Assembly: GCA_949752795.1 (NCBI GenBank)
Contig: OX457061.1
Location: 9,235,239-9,299,238, forward strand
DNA: 64,000 nucleotides
Direction: 5' to 3'
Source of the DNA: Hyperoodon ampullatus
Lineage: Eukaryota > Chordata > Mammalia > Artiodactyla > Ziphiidae
Shown in pieces: positions 42,301 to 54,800 of the stretch. Below the pieces are notes generated by a model that worked only from the letters and a program-made list of their open reading frames with translations, did not search any database and had not been told where the DNA came from. Numbering within the stretch: the first letter of the stretch is position 1; every line of letters begins with the position of its first letter. The position numbers and the translations under genes are program-made.

Positions 42301-43480
42301 CCCGGGGTCTCTCTGTTTGTGCCGCTTTCAGCACTTATTAAGCGAGAAGTGGGAGGCTTTACACGAAGCTGCAAAAGATGTTTCTTCTCCCCAGGGCCAC
42401 GGCAGTCGGGGCCACGGCTTATCCATCATTGCAGAGATCTCTCCGAGGCACGGAACGAGTCAGCTCTGCCCAGAGGGGGAGAAAAATGAGCGGCACATGG
42501 GGCCCTCTGTCCCAGGACCTTCTTGGCTCGGCTCCCGGGGAAGAGGGTGGGCTCCTTGGTCTGGAAACTGCCGGGGGAAGGCCTTTGGAGAGGCAAAGGC
42601 ACACAGCTTCAGAGAAGTGGCACATCTCTGTGGCTCTGGTGCCCAATTCTACAGTTTGGGGCTTTCCACTCAGATGCCCCGACTCTCCCCAGGCCGGAGA
42701 CCAACAGGGGGCTCCCACCGCGGAGATCCAGACACCTGTACACAAGTGGCAGTGCTGGGGGAGGGGTGCTGTTGAAGGTGGAAATAGTTCCTAAGCAGCT
42801 CCTGGAAAGTGAACAAATTCTGGTACCTCCACATCGTCTCAGGAACCTGCATCTTCCTTGCTGCTCTGTGCTCCCTTCCTCCAAGGGAGGGGCTGTGAAC
42901 TCCCCGACAGGCCCAGGTGGAATTCTGAGTTCTGAGATCATCAGAGTCTCCTTTGAGCCTCAGTTCCATGAGTATCAAACTGCTGGGGAGATTTTGGGGG
43001 AAGCAACAAGTTTGAGCCAAGAACCCATGATTGAAATTCTCTGCCAATAAAGCCCTCCCAGCTGAGCCCCAAGGGTCTGTAGTTGGTTCAGCAAGCTGGG
43101 GCGGCAGGAGGCAGTGGGGGATTTGCAAACTTCAAACAGGACCTGGGGTGGGGTGGGGAGACTGTGCTGAGGAAGGAGGCCACCGACAGAGGGCTCAGGG
43201 TTAATTAAAGAGACTGCACTGTGGCACCTATCAACTCAACCTTCTCCGTATTTTCTCGGCATTAAAGCACCAGCGACTCAAGTTCTACACAGGGTTGCCT
43301 CCCTCACCTAGGGTGAGCCTGGAAGGACGAAGAGTCGAGCCACACTTAAGATGGACATTTGCAGCCCCCTGGAAGACCCCAGCCAAGGCTACTTTGCCTT
43401 CCCACCGAACGCTTCTTTGGACATCGAGGGTCTACTGTCTTCTAGGCACTGGGCTGGGCATATCACCTGGGAGATAGGGC
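42300..43480. other. Mixed single-copy stretch right of the CpG island
   Basis: 42300-42400 keeps a non-repetitive, AT-balanced look (CAGCACTTATTAAGCGAGAA) and could be conserved. The remainder is ordinary GC-moderate DNA. GTTAATTAAAGAGACT near 43200 resembles the 16-mer shared at 12077 and 13200. No exon proven. Confidence 0.3.
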
Positions 43481-43484
43481 CCAT

Positions 43485-43620
43485 CAGCTCTCCCATTTTA
43501 CAGATGAGGAAAGTAAGGCTCAGAGAGGCAAAGGCTAAAGGGCTCACCAGCTCAAGGGTATTTGGCTGCTTTGTGGGAGAGGCAGGATTGGAGCCTGGAG
43601 CCTCAGGCTTATGCCACTGG
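43485..43620 (-). repeat. MIR SINE, reverse
   Basis: CCCATTTTACAGATGAGGAA at 43493-43512, AGTAAGGCTCAGAGAGGC and GGCAGGATTGGAGCCTGG: inverted MIR core through head. Confidence 0.8.
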
Positions 43621-44540
43621 CTTGGGCTGGGGCCAGAGACCAGCAAAGGACAGGTTATCACTGCTTACAGCCCGCCCTCACCTCGGCCCTGCCCCCTCGC
43701 ACTGTCCTTGACATTCAATCAGGTGCCTGTGATGTCTGGCCCAGCAGTTGGGGCTGGGCCTCCCCAGCTTCCCCACAACAAATGGTTCTCATTTGAAAGG
43801 GAGGTTATAAAAACACATGCCCAAAGACACTGTCAGGGAACTGAGGATTAATCTCATTTCAGTCAAAGACCATTCCAAATATTTTGGGGGTGGGGGAATG
43901 GGGGTGGGTAAACAGCCCTTGACTGGGAAGGAAGTCAGGGTTCGAGGGTGCCCGTCAGGTCGGGGCCGGTTTGGAGGCACGGATGTGGACTGGTGAGGTC
44001 AGGGGTCATTGCATACCTGGTGAGGCTAAGTCTGACCGGAGGCATTGCTTTGCTGCACAAAGTCCCCGAGGCCGGCTTTACCAGGGGAGCCGGGACTCCA
44101 TCGTGAACACTCACACTGGGTTTGCTATCTTGGTTATGTTTCAGGGTGGTTTAAGTTGCCAAAAGGAAGGGAAGGATTAGACGCCCGGGACATTTTCATT
44201 TTCTGGATGGTGTCAAAGCTGCATGTTTTTGCCTGGTGACTCAACCAGAGAGGGCCCTGAAGACCAGTCAGGAGGAGGGAGGCACTGCCTCCCAGCCCCC
44301 TGCCCAGACGCTTGTGGGCTGCACAGCGAACCACCCCCATCCGAGCCAGGGAAGTGAGGGAGCATCAGCTGGCTCTAAGCCGGCAGCTCCCAAACTGGGT
44401 GGCCTGATCCCTAAAAGACAACCTGTGGTTCTGGGGCACAGGCGTGAGCTGTGGACTCGGGGCCTCTGCAGAGCTTTCCAAACAACCCCAATGGCTCCAC
44501 TGACTGAGCGGTCAGGGGGTGCCAGGTGGCTGCTGCTGCA
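43620..44540. other. Single-copy stretch without a gene
   Basis: GC-moderate. No repeat, exon or promoter recognised. Short overlapping frames only. Confidence 0.3.
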
Positions 44541-44544
44541 ATCT

Positions 44545-44770
44545 CATCTGTTCAATGACCCTGGGAGGTAAGGACATTTATTATCCCCATTTTGTGGCTG
44601 GGGAAGCTGAGGCTCAGAAAGATGCAAGTGGCTTGTCTAAGGCCTGGAAGCTGGACAACAGTGATACATCTCCTTTAACTTTCTCAGCAACTTTTCAAAG
44701 TAGGGACTGTTGACTTCCCCAATTTATGGATGTGGAAGTTGAGGCTGGGAGTCGAGGCGCCGTGATGTGG
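44545..44770 (-). repeat. Two reverse MIR fragments in tandem
   Basis: First: TTATCCCCATTTTGTGGCTG, 'gaagctgaggctcagaaag', 'aagtggcttgtctaaggcc' (44575-44650). Second: 'cttttcaaagtagggactgttgacttccccaatttatgg' then GGAAGTTGAGGCTGGGAG (44690-44750). Both are inverted MIR cores. Confidence 0.6.
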
Positions 44771-44814
44771 CTCGTTCAAGCCACTGGGGAGGGAGGGGGA
44801 GCTGGGGGCTTTGG

Positions 44815-45175
44815 GTCCCTCTAGCTGATCCGGATCCGGATCTCTGGCCCCGGCCGGTACCCCCTCGGGGCGTTCCAGAGCCCACATGGGCCGCTCCCCG
44901 CAAGCCAGCGGACGCAGCAGGGGTGGGACCTCCAAGCGGCGCGGAGGGGGCTCGCGCTGCGGGCTGGCCTCCTTCCAAACAAATGTCCGCAGGGTGGAGT
45001 CGATGGATTCATTTTCCAACTGTCGGAGGTATTCGCCGAGCTCCCGCACGCGGAGGAGTCCCCACAGAGCCCAGCGAGGGCCGGCGCCGGGCCGGGCTGG
45101 GCGCAGCAGAGCGCCCCCGCGTGGTCGGACTCGGGCGCGCGAACTCGCGGCCCGGGCTGTGGGCTGAGAGGGGCC
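44815..45175. promoter_or_regulatory. CpG island with a 16-bp palindrome
   Basis: Very CpG-dense from GATCCGGATCCGGATC (44827-44842, a perfect palindrome) through 'cggcgcggagggggctcgcgctgcggg', 'ggccggcgccgggccgggc', to 'cgggcgcgcgaactcgcggccc'. Not recognisable as a repeat. A minus-strand frame is open across it (about 45232 to 44684) but is not identified. Candidate promoter or first exon; direction unknown. Confidence 0.5.
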
Positions 45176-45219
45176 TTGCGCTTTACAGGGACACAGGAAC
45201 CTTGAAAGGGAGCTGCTAG

Positions 45220-45310
45220 GATGGTCCCCATTCTACAGAGGGGAAAACAAGCAGGAGAAAAGTGCAAGAGACCTCCTAGGTTCCCCCAACTGGGAAATGG
45301 GATTCAAAGT
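45220..45310 (-). repeat. MIR fragment, reverse
   Basis: CCCCATTCTACAGAGGGGAA at 45226-45245 then 'aacaagcaggagaaaagtgcaagag' and 'actgggaaatgggattcaaag': inverted MIR core and head. Confidence 0.6.
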
Positions 45311-46100
45311 GGGGGGCTGCCTCCCTCCAAAGTGCCTCCTTCCTGGAAGCAGCGAGAGGCTGTCCCGGCCCCTGCAGGGGCCTGCCCTAAGGAGCCCCTC
45401 CAGTCAGTGTCGGGGGGCGGGGAGGTGCCAGGGGCCCACAGCGGTTTACTACCCCAGCAGGAAGTGCTGATGGGTGCGGTAGCGCAGGAAGCAAATTCCA
45501 AACACGAAGCTCTTGGATTTTCTGGCAAAATCCAGCCAGGGAACACTGATGTGCTAGTGTGCACCAGGCCAGGGGCTCCCACACTGGGTGGACAGGTCTG
45601 GGGGGGGCGGCGCTGGGGCTCCTTAGACCCTCTGTCCCCCTTCCTGCCCACGGTGAAGGGGTCTTCTGGGGCCTCCCTGCGGCCCAGTGCTCTCTGCTGG
45701 GTGCCGGCCAGCACTGTGCCACACCCTGCACCAAGCATGCTGCGGGTCTGATCTCAATTCCTCCTCTGGAAAGCTCTGGGTGGCTGCTGGCTGTTATCCC
45801 AGAGCCCCAGGGTTGCATTCAGGGGAGCTGGCGGCGCTGGGCCTGTCGGGCCTCATGAGTCATCCCGATACCAGACACGATGCCTTTTCTCCGGTGGACA
45901 AAATCCCGGCTGCCTTCAGGCACAGCTCGGGAGCTGGGCATGCTCGGGTTGGACGTCCTGAGCTCCCTGTGGTTGACCCATGCTTCTGAGCACTCTCAGT
46001 AGCCTGGTTTCTACATGCACTGAAGTGGAGAGTCCCCGCCTGCACGAGTGTGGTGATAACACACGCAAAGCAGAACCGCTGTTGCCCTAATAAGTAAATG
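45310..46100. other. GC-rich single-copy stretch without a gene
   Basis: Overlapping frames up to 176 codons on both strands, none with a domain. No repeat recognised. Confidence 0.3.
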
Positions 46101-46129
46101 TGTGCCGGGGCTGTGTGACCAAATGCAAC

Positions 46130-46260
46130 CCGCCCTCCCCCCCATTTGTTTGCCCCTCACTTGGAACATCCTTCATCCCAGTCCATCCACCTTAGAGGTC
46201 AGCGCTCACCTTGTCTCCTCTAGGAACCCTTTCTCTCCCATCTTCCAGGGCTCCTCTCCA
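46130..46260 (+). repeat. L2 fragment
   Basis: 'gcccctcacttggaacatccttcatccc', 'cttagaggtcagcgctcacc' and TCCTCTAGGAACCCTTTCTC are a diverged LINE2 3' region in sense orientation. Confidence 0.5.
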
Positions 46261-46384
46261 AGGGACGGTACTGGTGGGATATGAAAGCCATTTTTAAAGG
46301 GGTCGAGAGGATGGGCAAAGATTCTTAAACAAGGCGCAGAAAGGAAAAGATTGATAATTGGACTCTATTAATAACTTTAAATAG

Positions 46385-46740
46385 TTAACATTTTTTCATC
46401 GAGGTAATTGACATATAACATACTAGTTTCAGGTGTACAATATAACAATTCAATATTTGTATGTACTGCAAAATGACTACAATAAGTCTAGTTAACATCT
46501 GTCATCATACAGAGTTAAAATTTTTTCTTTCTCATAATGAGAACTTTTACGATCTACTCTCTTAGCAACTTTCAGATATGCAATACAATATTAATAACTG
46601 TAGTCACCGTGTTGTACATGACATCCCCAGGACTTGACAACTGGAACTTTGTATCTTTTGACCCCCTTCACCCGTTTTGCCCACCCCCACCCCTGCCTCT
46701 GGCAACTACCCGTCTGTCCTCTATACTATGAGCTAGGTTT
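46385..46740 (-). mobile_element. L1 3'-end fragment of an older subfamily, reverse
   Basis: 'atcgaggtaattgacatataacatac', CTAGTTTCAGGTGTACAATA, 'tatgtactgcaaaatgactacaataag', 'aataactgtagtcaccgtgttgtac', 'actatgagc'. An L1 3' UTR of a type distinct from the copies to its right. Confidence 0.75.
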
Positions 46741-46819
46741 GTGGTGGTGGTGGTGTTTTTTAATTTATAAATAATACATTGCAAAGTGCTTACGAATCAG
46801 AAATCGTATCTGAAAAGTT

Positions 46820-46941
46820 AGCTTTGTGTCCCCATTTTAAATCCACCATTTATCAGCTTATGTCCTTAGGCAATCACTTAACCTGTTGAGGATTCGGTTT
46901 CTTCATCTGTAAAGTGATGGTGATAACGGCTGCCCTTTCTA
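46820..46941 (+). repeat. MIR SINE, interrupted by L1
   Basis: 'cttaggcaatcacttaacctgttgagg', TTTCTTCATCTGTAAAGTGA and TGGTGATAACGGCTGCCC, then the L1 poly-T begins at about 46943. The MIR 3' remainder is not found directly to the right. Confidence 0.75.
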
Positions 46942-47387
46942 TCTTTTTTTTAAAAATTGAGGTATAGTTGATTTACAATATTATATTATTTTTAGGTGTA
47001 TGACATAGTGATTCAATGTGTTTATAGATTTTACTCAATTTTAAAATTATTACAAAATAATGGCTGTATTTCCCTGTACTATATAGCCTTGTTGCTTGTT
47101 TATTTTATACAAAGTAGTTTGTGTCTCTTAATCCCATAACCCTATCTCGCCCCTCCCCACTTCCTTCTCCCCATGGGGAATCACTGGTTTGTTCTCTGTA
47201 TCTGTAAGTCTGTTTCTGTTATATACATTTCTTTGCTTTATTTTTTAGATTCCACATATAAGTGATAACAGAGTATTTGTCTTTCTGGTCTGACTTATTT
47301 CACTAAGGATGATACTCTTTAGGTCCATCCGCATTGTAGCAAATGGCAGACTTTCATTATTTTTTATGGTCAAGTAATATTCCATTA

Positions 47388-47422
47388 TATATGTGTATAT
47401 ATACACATATATATGTATATAT

Positions 47423-47465
<43 letters not shown>

Positions 47466-47490
47466 CACACATGTACACACACACATCTTC
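47388..47490. repeat. Compound TA/TG/CA microsatellite inside L1
   Basis: Palindromic alternation ATGTGTATATATACACATAT, a second ATGTATATATACACAC, a pure (AC)n and (AT)n, then ACACATGTACACACACAC. It occupies the same L1 3' UTR position as the TG/TA tract at 33258. Confidence 0.95.
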
Positions 47491-48348
47491 TTTATCCATC
47501 CGTTGATAGGCACTTAGGTTGCTTCCATATCTTGGCTATTGTAAATGCTGCTGCTATGAACATTGGGATGCAAGTATCTTACTATTTTCATTTTCTTCAG
47601 ATATATTCCCAGCAGTGGAATAGGTGGATCATATGGTAGTTCCATTTTTAGTTTTCTGAGGAACCTTCATACTGTTTTCCATAGTGGCTGCACCAATTTG
47701 CAGTCCCACCAACAGCGGGATTTCTCCACATCCTTGCTGACATTTGTTATTTGTAGACTTTTTGATGATAGCCATTTTGACAGGTGTGAGGTGACATCTT
47801 ATTGTGGTTTTGATTTGCATTCCTCTGATGATTAGTGACGATGAGCATCTTTTTATGTGTCTGTTGGCCACATGTATGTCTTCTTTGGAAAAAATGTCTT
47901 TTCAGGTCTTCTGCCCATTTTTTGATTGGGTTGTTTATTTTTTTGATATTAAGTTGTATGAGCTGTTCATATGTGTTGGATATTAGTCCTTTATCAGTCA
48001 TATCATTTGCAAATATTTTCTCCTGTTCTGTAGGTTGCCTTTTCATTTTGTTGATGGTTTTCTTTGCTGTGCAAAAGCTTTTAAGTTTAATTAGGTCCCA
48101 TCTGTTTATTTTTTCTTTTCTTTTTTTTTTTTGCCTTAAGAGACAGATCCAAAAAAATATTGCTATGATTTATGTCAAAGAGTGTTCTGCCTATGTTCTC
48201 CTCTAGGAGTTTAATGGTTTCAGGGCTTACATTTAGGTATTTTTTGAGTTTATTTTTGTATATGGTATAAGGAAATATTCTAATTTCATTCTTTTACATG
48301 TAGCTGCCCAGTCTTCTCAGCACCACTTATTGAAGAAACTGTCTTTTT

Positions 48349-48765
48349 TCATTGCATATTCTTGTCTCCTTTGTTGTAGGTTAATTGACTGTAAGTGTGT
48401 GGGTTTATTTCTGGGCTTTCTATTCTGTTCCATGGATCTATGTGTCTATTTTTATGCCAGTACCATGCTGTTTTGATTACTGTAAATTTGTAGTATAGTC
48501 TGAAGTCAGGGAGTGTGATACCTCTAGCTACGTTCTTTTTTCTCAAGATTGCCTTGGCAATTTGAGGTCTCTTGTGGTTCCATATAAATTTTAAGATTAT
48601 TTTTTCTAGTTCTGTGAAAAATGCCATGGGCGTTTTGATACAGGTTGCATTAAATTTATAGATTGCTTTGGGTAGTATGGGCATTTTAACCATATTAATT
48701 CTTCCAATCCAAGAACATGGGATATCTTTCCATTTCTTTGCATTATTTTCAAATTCCTTCATCAA
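48349..48765 (-). pseudogene. L1 ORF2 C-terminal remnant
   Basis: A 138-codon minus-strand frame with L1 ORF2 thumb and C-terminal landmarks: [42 protein letters not shown] text and 'LPDFRLYY'. It belongs to the 46.9-51.5 kb L1. Flanking stops and frameshifts make it inactive; there is no independent gene here. Confidence 0.85.
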
Positions 48766-49710
48766 TATTTTAGTTTTCAGAGTATAGGTCTTTCACCTAC
48801 TTGGTTAAGTTTATTCCTAGGTATTTTATTCTTTTTGATACGATTGTAAGTGAGATTGTTTCTTTAATTTCTCTTTCTGATAGTTCATTAATAGTGTATA
48901 GAAAAGCAACAGATTTCTGTGTATTAATACTGTATCCTGCAACTTTACTGAATTCATTTATTCTAATCTTTTTTTCTTTTTGGTGGAAACTTTAGGGTTT
49001 TCTATATATAGTATCATGTCATCTGTAAATAGTGACATTTTTCCTTCTTCCTTTTCAATTTGGATGTCTTTCATTTCTTTTTCTTGTCTGATTGCTGTGG
49101 CTAGGATTTCCAATTCTATGTTAAATAGAAGTGGCAAGAGTGGACATACTTTTCTTGTTCCTGATTTTAGATTTTCATTGTTGAGTATGATGTTACCTGT
49201 GGGTTTGTCATAAATGGCCTTTATTATGTTGAGATATGTTCCCTCTATACCAACTTTGATGAGAGTTTTATCATGAATGGATGTTGAATTTTGTCAGATG
49301 CTTTCTCTGCATCTATTGAGGATCATGTGATTTTTATCATTCCTTTTGTTAATATGGTGTATCACATTGATTTGCAAATATTAAACCATCCTTGCATCCC
49401 TTGAATAAACCCCACTTGATCATGGTGTATGGTTTACATATTGTTGAATTCAATTTGCTAAGTTTCTGAGCATTTTTGCATCTATATCCATCAGAGACAT
49501 TGGCCTCTAAATTTTTTTTTTTGGTAGTGTCTTTGTCTGTCTTTGGTATCAGGATAATGGTGGCCTTATAGAATGAATTTGGGAGTGTTCCATCCTCTTC
49601 AATTTTTTGGGAATAGTTTGAGAAGGATAGGTATTAGCTTTTCGTTATGTGTTTGGTAGAATTCCCCTGAGAAGCCATCTGGTCTTGGACTTTTGTTTGC
49701 TGGGAGTTTT

Positions 49711-50081
49711 TTTGTTTTTAAATTTATTTATTTATTCATTTAATTTAATTTTTTTTTTTTTGGCTGCATTGTGTCTTCACTTGCACATGGGTTTTCTCTA
49801 GTTGCTGAGAGCGGGGGCTACTCTTTGTTGTGATGCGTGGGCTTCTCATTTCGGTGGCTTCTCTTGTTGCAGAGCACAGGCTCTGGGCATGCAGGCTTCA
49901 GAAGTTATGGCACACGGGCTTCAGTAGTTGGGGCTCGTGGTCTCTAGAGCGCAAGCTCAGTAGTTGTGGTGCACAGGCTTAGTTGCTCCACGGCATTTGG
50001 GATCTTCCTGGACCAGGGATAGAATCCATGTCCCCTGCATTGGCAGGTGGATTCTTAACCACTGTGCCACCAGGGAAGCCC
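49711..50081 (-). mobile_element. CHR-type SINE, long (about 370-bp) class
   Basis: Reverse orientation: (TTTA)n and T-run left end, 'ggctgcattgtgtcttcac', TTTTCTCTAGTTGCTGAGAG, 'ggcttcagtagttggggctcg', TTGCTCCACGGCATTTGGGA, head ending CACCAGGGAAGCCC. Perfect 13-bp duplication TGCTGGGAGTTTT (49698-49710 and 50082-50094) in L1 ORF2. Confidence 0.93.
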
Positions 50082-50977
50082 TGCTGGGAGTTTTGTTTGT
50101 TTGTTTTTTACAAATTCAATTTCACAACTAGTGACTGGACTGTTCAGATTGTTTATTTCTTCCTGATTCAGTCTTGGAAAGTTGTGTCTTTGTAGAAATT
50201 TGTCCATTTCTTCTAGGTTGTCCAATTTGTTGACATATAATTTTCATAGTATTCTCATTATATTTTGTATCTCTGTGGTATTGGTTGTTATTTCTCCTCT
50301 TTCACTTCTTATTTTGTTTATTTGGGTTCTCTCTCTTTTCTTCTTGATGAACCTGGCTAAAGGTTTATCAATTTTGTTTATCTTTTCAAAGAACTAGCTC
50401 TTGGTTTCATTGATCTTTTCTTTACTTTCTGTCTTTTTTTGGGTCTCTATTATTTATTTTCTCTCTCATCTTTATAATTGCCTTCCTTCTGCTGACTTTG
50501 GGCTTTGTTTGTTCTTTTCCTAACTCCTTTAGATGGAAGATTAGATTGTTTATTTGAGATTTTTCTTATTTCTTGAGTTAGGCCTGTATGACTATAAACT
50601 TCCCTCTTAGAACTGCTTTTGTTGCATCCCATAGATTTTGGAAAGTTGTGTTTCCATTTTCATTTGTCTTGAGGTATTTTTTGAGTTCCTCTTTGATTTC
50701 TTCATTGACCCATTGGTTTTTTTAATAGCATGTTGTTTAGTCTCCACATGTTTGTGCTTTTCCCATTTTTCTTCCTGTAACTGATTTCAAGTTTCATGTC
50801 ATTGTGGTCAGAAGAAAAATGCTTGATATAATTTCTGTCTTCAAATTTGTTGAGACTTGTTTTGTGGCCTTGCATGGGATTCATCTTGGAGAATGTTCCA
50901 TGTGCACTTGAAAAGAATGTGTATGCTGCTGTTTTGGGGTGGAATGTCCTGTAGATATCCATTAAATCCAACTGGTC

Positions 50978-51184
50978 AGGCTTCCCTGGTGGCACAGTGG
51001 TTGAGAGTCCGCCTGCCGTTGCAGGCACGGATTCGTGCCCTGGTCTGGGAAGATCCCACATGCCGCGGAGCGGCTAGGCCTGTGAGCCATGGCCGCTGAG
51101 CCTGCGCATCCGGAGCCTGTGCTCCACAACGGGAGAGGCCACAACAGTGAGAGGCCTGCGTACCGCAAAAAAAAAAAAAAAAAA
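50978..51184 (+). mobile_element. CHR-type SINE, about 200-bp class
   Basis: Sense orientation: AGGCTTCCCTGGTGGCACAG, GGATTCGTGCCCTGG, GATCCCACATGCCGCGGAGC, 'gagccatggccgctgagcc', A-run of about 20. Perfect 13-bp duplication AATCCAACTGGTC (50965-50977 and 51185-51197) in L1 ORF2. Confidence 0.93.
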
Positions 51185-51890
51185 AATCCAACTGGTCTCT
51201 GTGTCATTTAAGACCACTGTGGCCTTATTGATTTTCTGTTGGGATGATCTGTCCATTGATGCAAGTGGGGTGTTTAAGCACCTGCTATTATTACATTGTA
51301 ATTTTCTCCCTTTATGTCTATTAATGTTTGCTTTATATATTTATGTGCTCCTGTATTGGATGCATATATGTTAACGAGTATACTATCCTCTTCTTGTATT
51401 GATCCTTTTATCATTATATAATGCCTTTCTTTGTCTTTTGATTTGGGCTTTATTTTTTCTGGTGTGAGTATTGGTACCCCAGCTTTCTTGTTGTTTCTGT
51501 TTGCATGAAATATCTTTTACCACCCCCTCACTCTCAGTCCCTGTGTGTCTTTTTTTTTCTTTTTTTTGTTAGTTTCTGCTTTATAACAAAATGAATCAGT
51601 TATACATATACATATGTTCCCACATCCCCACCCTCTTGCGTCTCCCTCCCACCCTCCCTATCCCACCCCTCCAGGCGGTCACAAAGCACCGAGCTGATCT
51701 CCCTGTGCTATGCAGCTGCTTCCCACTAGCTATCTACCTTACGTTTGGTAGCGTATATATGTCCATGCCTCTCTTTCGCTTTGTCACAGCTCACCCTTCC
51801 CCCTCCCCATATCCTCAAGTCCATTCTCTAGTAGGTCTGTGTCTTTATTCCTGTCTTACCCCTAGGTTCTTCATGACACTTTTTTTCTTC

Positions 51891-54800
51891 TTAAATTCCA
51901 TATATATGTGTTAGCATACGGTATTTGTCTTTCTCTTTCTGACTTACTTCACTCTGTATGACAGACTCTAGGTCTATCCACCTCATTACAAATAGCTCAA
52001 TTTTGTTTCTTTTTATGGCTGAGTAATATTCCTTTGTATATATGCGCCACATCTTCTTTATCCATTCATCCGATGATGGACACTTAGGTTGTTTCCATCT
52101 CCTGGCTATTGTAAATACGGCTGCTATGAACATTTTGGTACATGACTCTTCTTGAATTATGGTTTTCTCAAGGTATATGCCCAGTAGTGGGATTGCTGGG
52201 TCTTATGGTAGTTCTATTTGTAGTTTTTTAAGGAACCTCCATACCGTTCTCCATAGTGGCTGTACCAATTCACATTCCCACCAGCAGTGCAAGAGTGTTC
52301 CCTTTTCTCCACACCCTCTCCAGCATTTACTGTTTCTAGATTTTTTGATGATGGCCATTCTGACTGATGAGAGATGATATCTCATTGTAGTTTTGATTTG
52401 CATTTCTCTAATGATTAAAGATGTTGAGCATTCTTTCATGTGTTTGTTGGCAGTCTGTATATCTTCTGTGGAGAAATGTCTATTTAGGTCTTCTGCCCAT
52501 GTTTGGATTGGGTTGTTTGTTTTTTTGTTATTGAGCTGCATGAGCTGCTTGTAAATTTTGGAGATTAATCTTTTGTCAGTTGCTTCATTTGCAAATATTT
52601 TCTCCCATTCTCAGGGTTGTCTTTTGGTCTTGTTTATGGTTTCTTTTGCTGTGCAAAAGCTTTTAAGTTTCATTAGGTTCCATGTGTTTATTTTTGTCTT
52701 TATTTCCATTTCTCTAGTAGGTGGGTCATAAAGGATCTTGCTGTGATTTATGTCATAGAGTGTTCTGCCTATGTTTTTCTCTAAGAGTTTGGTAGTTTCT
52801 GGCCTTACATTTAGGTCTTTAATCCCTTTTGAGTTTATTTTTGTGTATGGTGTTAGGGAGTGATCTAATCTCATACTTTTACATGTCCCTGTCCAGTTTT
52901 CCCAGCACCACTTATTGAAGAGGCTGTCCTTTCTCCACTGTACATTCCTGCCTCCTTTATCAAATATAAGGTGACCATATGTGCGTGGGTTTATCTCTGG
53001 GCTTTCTATCTTGTTCCATTGATCTATCTTCCTGTTTTTGTGCCAGTACCATACTGTCTTGATTACTGTAGCTTTGTAGTAGCGTCTGAAGTCAGGGAGC
53101 CTGATTCCTCGAGCTCCATTTTTCATTCCCAAGATTGCTTTGGCTATTTGGGGTCTTTTGTGTTTCCATACAAATCGTGAAATTTTTTGTTCTAGTTCTG
53201 TGAAAAATGCAAGTGGTAGCTTGATAGGGATTGCATTGAATCTGTAGATTGCTTTGGGTAGTAGAGTCATTTTCACAGTGTTGATTCTTCCAATCCAAGA
53301 ACATGGTATATCTCTCCATCTATTTGTATCATCTTTAATTTCTTTCATCAGTGTCTTATAATTTTCTGCATACAGGTCTTTTGTCTCCTTAGGTAGGTTT
53401 ATTCCTAGATATTTTATTCTTTTTGTTGCAATGGTAAATGGGAGTGTTTTCTTAATTTCACTTTCAGATTTTTCATCATTAGTATATAGGAATGCCAGAG
53501 ATTTCTGTGCATTAATTTTGTATCCTGCTACTTTACCAAATTCATTGATTAGCTCTAGTAGTTTTCTGGTAGCATCTTTAGGATTCTCTATGTATAGTAT
53601 CATGTCATCTGCAAAGAGTGACAGCTTTACTTCTTCTTTTCCGATTTGGATTCCTTTTATTTCCTTTTCTTCTCTGATTGCTGTGGCTGGAACTTCCAAA
53701 ACTGTGTTGAATAAGAGTGGTGAGAGTGGGCAACCTTGTCTTGTTCCTGATCTTAGTGGAAATGGTTTCAGTTTTTCACCATTGAGGACGATGTTGGCTG
53801 TGGGTTTGTCATATATGGCCTTTATTATGTTGAGGAAAGTTCCCTCTATGCCTACTTTCTGCAGGGTTTTTATCATAAATGGGTGTTGAATTTTGTCGAA
53901 AGCTTTTTCTCTGCATCTATTGAGATGATCATATGGTTTTTCTCCTTCCATTTGTTAATATGGTGTATCACATTGATTGATTTGCATATATTGAAGAATC
54001 CTTGCATTCCTGGAATAAACCCCACTTGATCATGGTGTATGATCCTTTTAATGTGCTGTTGGATTCTGTTTGCTAGTATTTTGTTGAGGATTTTTGCATC
54101 TATGTTCATCAGTGATATTGGCCTGTAGTTTTCTTTCTTTGTGACATCCTTGTCTGGTTTTGGTATCAAGGTGATGGTGGCCTCATAGAATGAGTTTGGG
54201 AGTGTTCCTCTCTCTGCTATATTTTGGAAGAGTTTGAGAAGGATAGGTGTTAGCTCTTCTCTAAATGTTTGATAGAATTCGCCTGTGAAGCCATCTGGTC
54301 CTGGGCTTTTGTTTGTTGAAAGATTTTTAATCACAGTTTCAATTTCAGTGCTTGTGATTGGTCTGTTCATATTTTCTATTTCTTCCTGGTTCAGTTTCGG
54401 CAGGTTGTGCATTTCTAAGAATTTGTCCATTTCTTCCAGGTTGTCCATTTTATTGGCATAGAGTTGCTTGTAGTAATCTCTCATGATCTTTTGTATTTCT
54501 GCAGTGTCAGTTGTTACGTCTCCTTTTTCATTTCTAATTCTATTGATTTGAGTCTTCTCCCTTCTTTTCTTGATGAGTCTGGCTAATGGTTTATCAATTT
54601 TGTTTATCTCCTCAAAGAACCAGCTTTTAGTTTTATTGATCTTTGCTATCATTTCCTTCATTTCTTTCTGATCTGATTTTTATGATTTCTTTCCTTCTGC
54701 TAACTTTGGGGTGTTTTTGTTCTTCTTTCTCTAATTGCTTTAGGTGCAAGGTTAGGTTGTTTATTCGAGATGTTTCCTGTTTCTTAAGGTGGGATTGTAT

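Larger units (their letters stand above)
46942..51547 (-). mobile_element. L1 LINE, 3' UTR through ORF2 into the endonuclease region, reverse
   Basis: The + strand reads, in order, the L1 poly-A complement, 3' UTR ('ggtatagttgatttacaatat'), ORF2 C-terminus, thumb, RT and linker, and ends inside the endonuclease region ('catgaaatatcttttaccacccc', 'actctcagtccctgtgtgtc') at the poly-T of the next L1. About 4.0 kb of L1 plus two SINEs (49711-50081, 50978-51184) and a microsatellite. Frames are broken throughout. Older than the L1 immediately right of it. Confidence 0.88.

Noticed and set aside
41993..42775. 260-codon + strand frame across the CpG island
   Set aside because: Open because of GC content. 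Product is Gly/Pro/Arg/Ser-rich with no recognised domain and runs past the island into ordinary DNA. Kept only as CpG-island evidence.
53431..53889. 152-codon + strand frame rich in Ser/Phe/Leu
   Set aside because: Antisense shadow of the L1 reverse-transcriptase coding strand.
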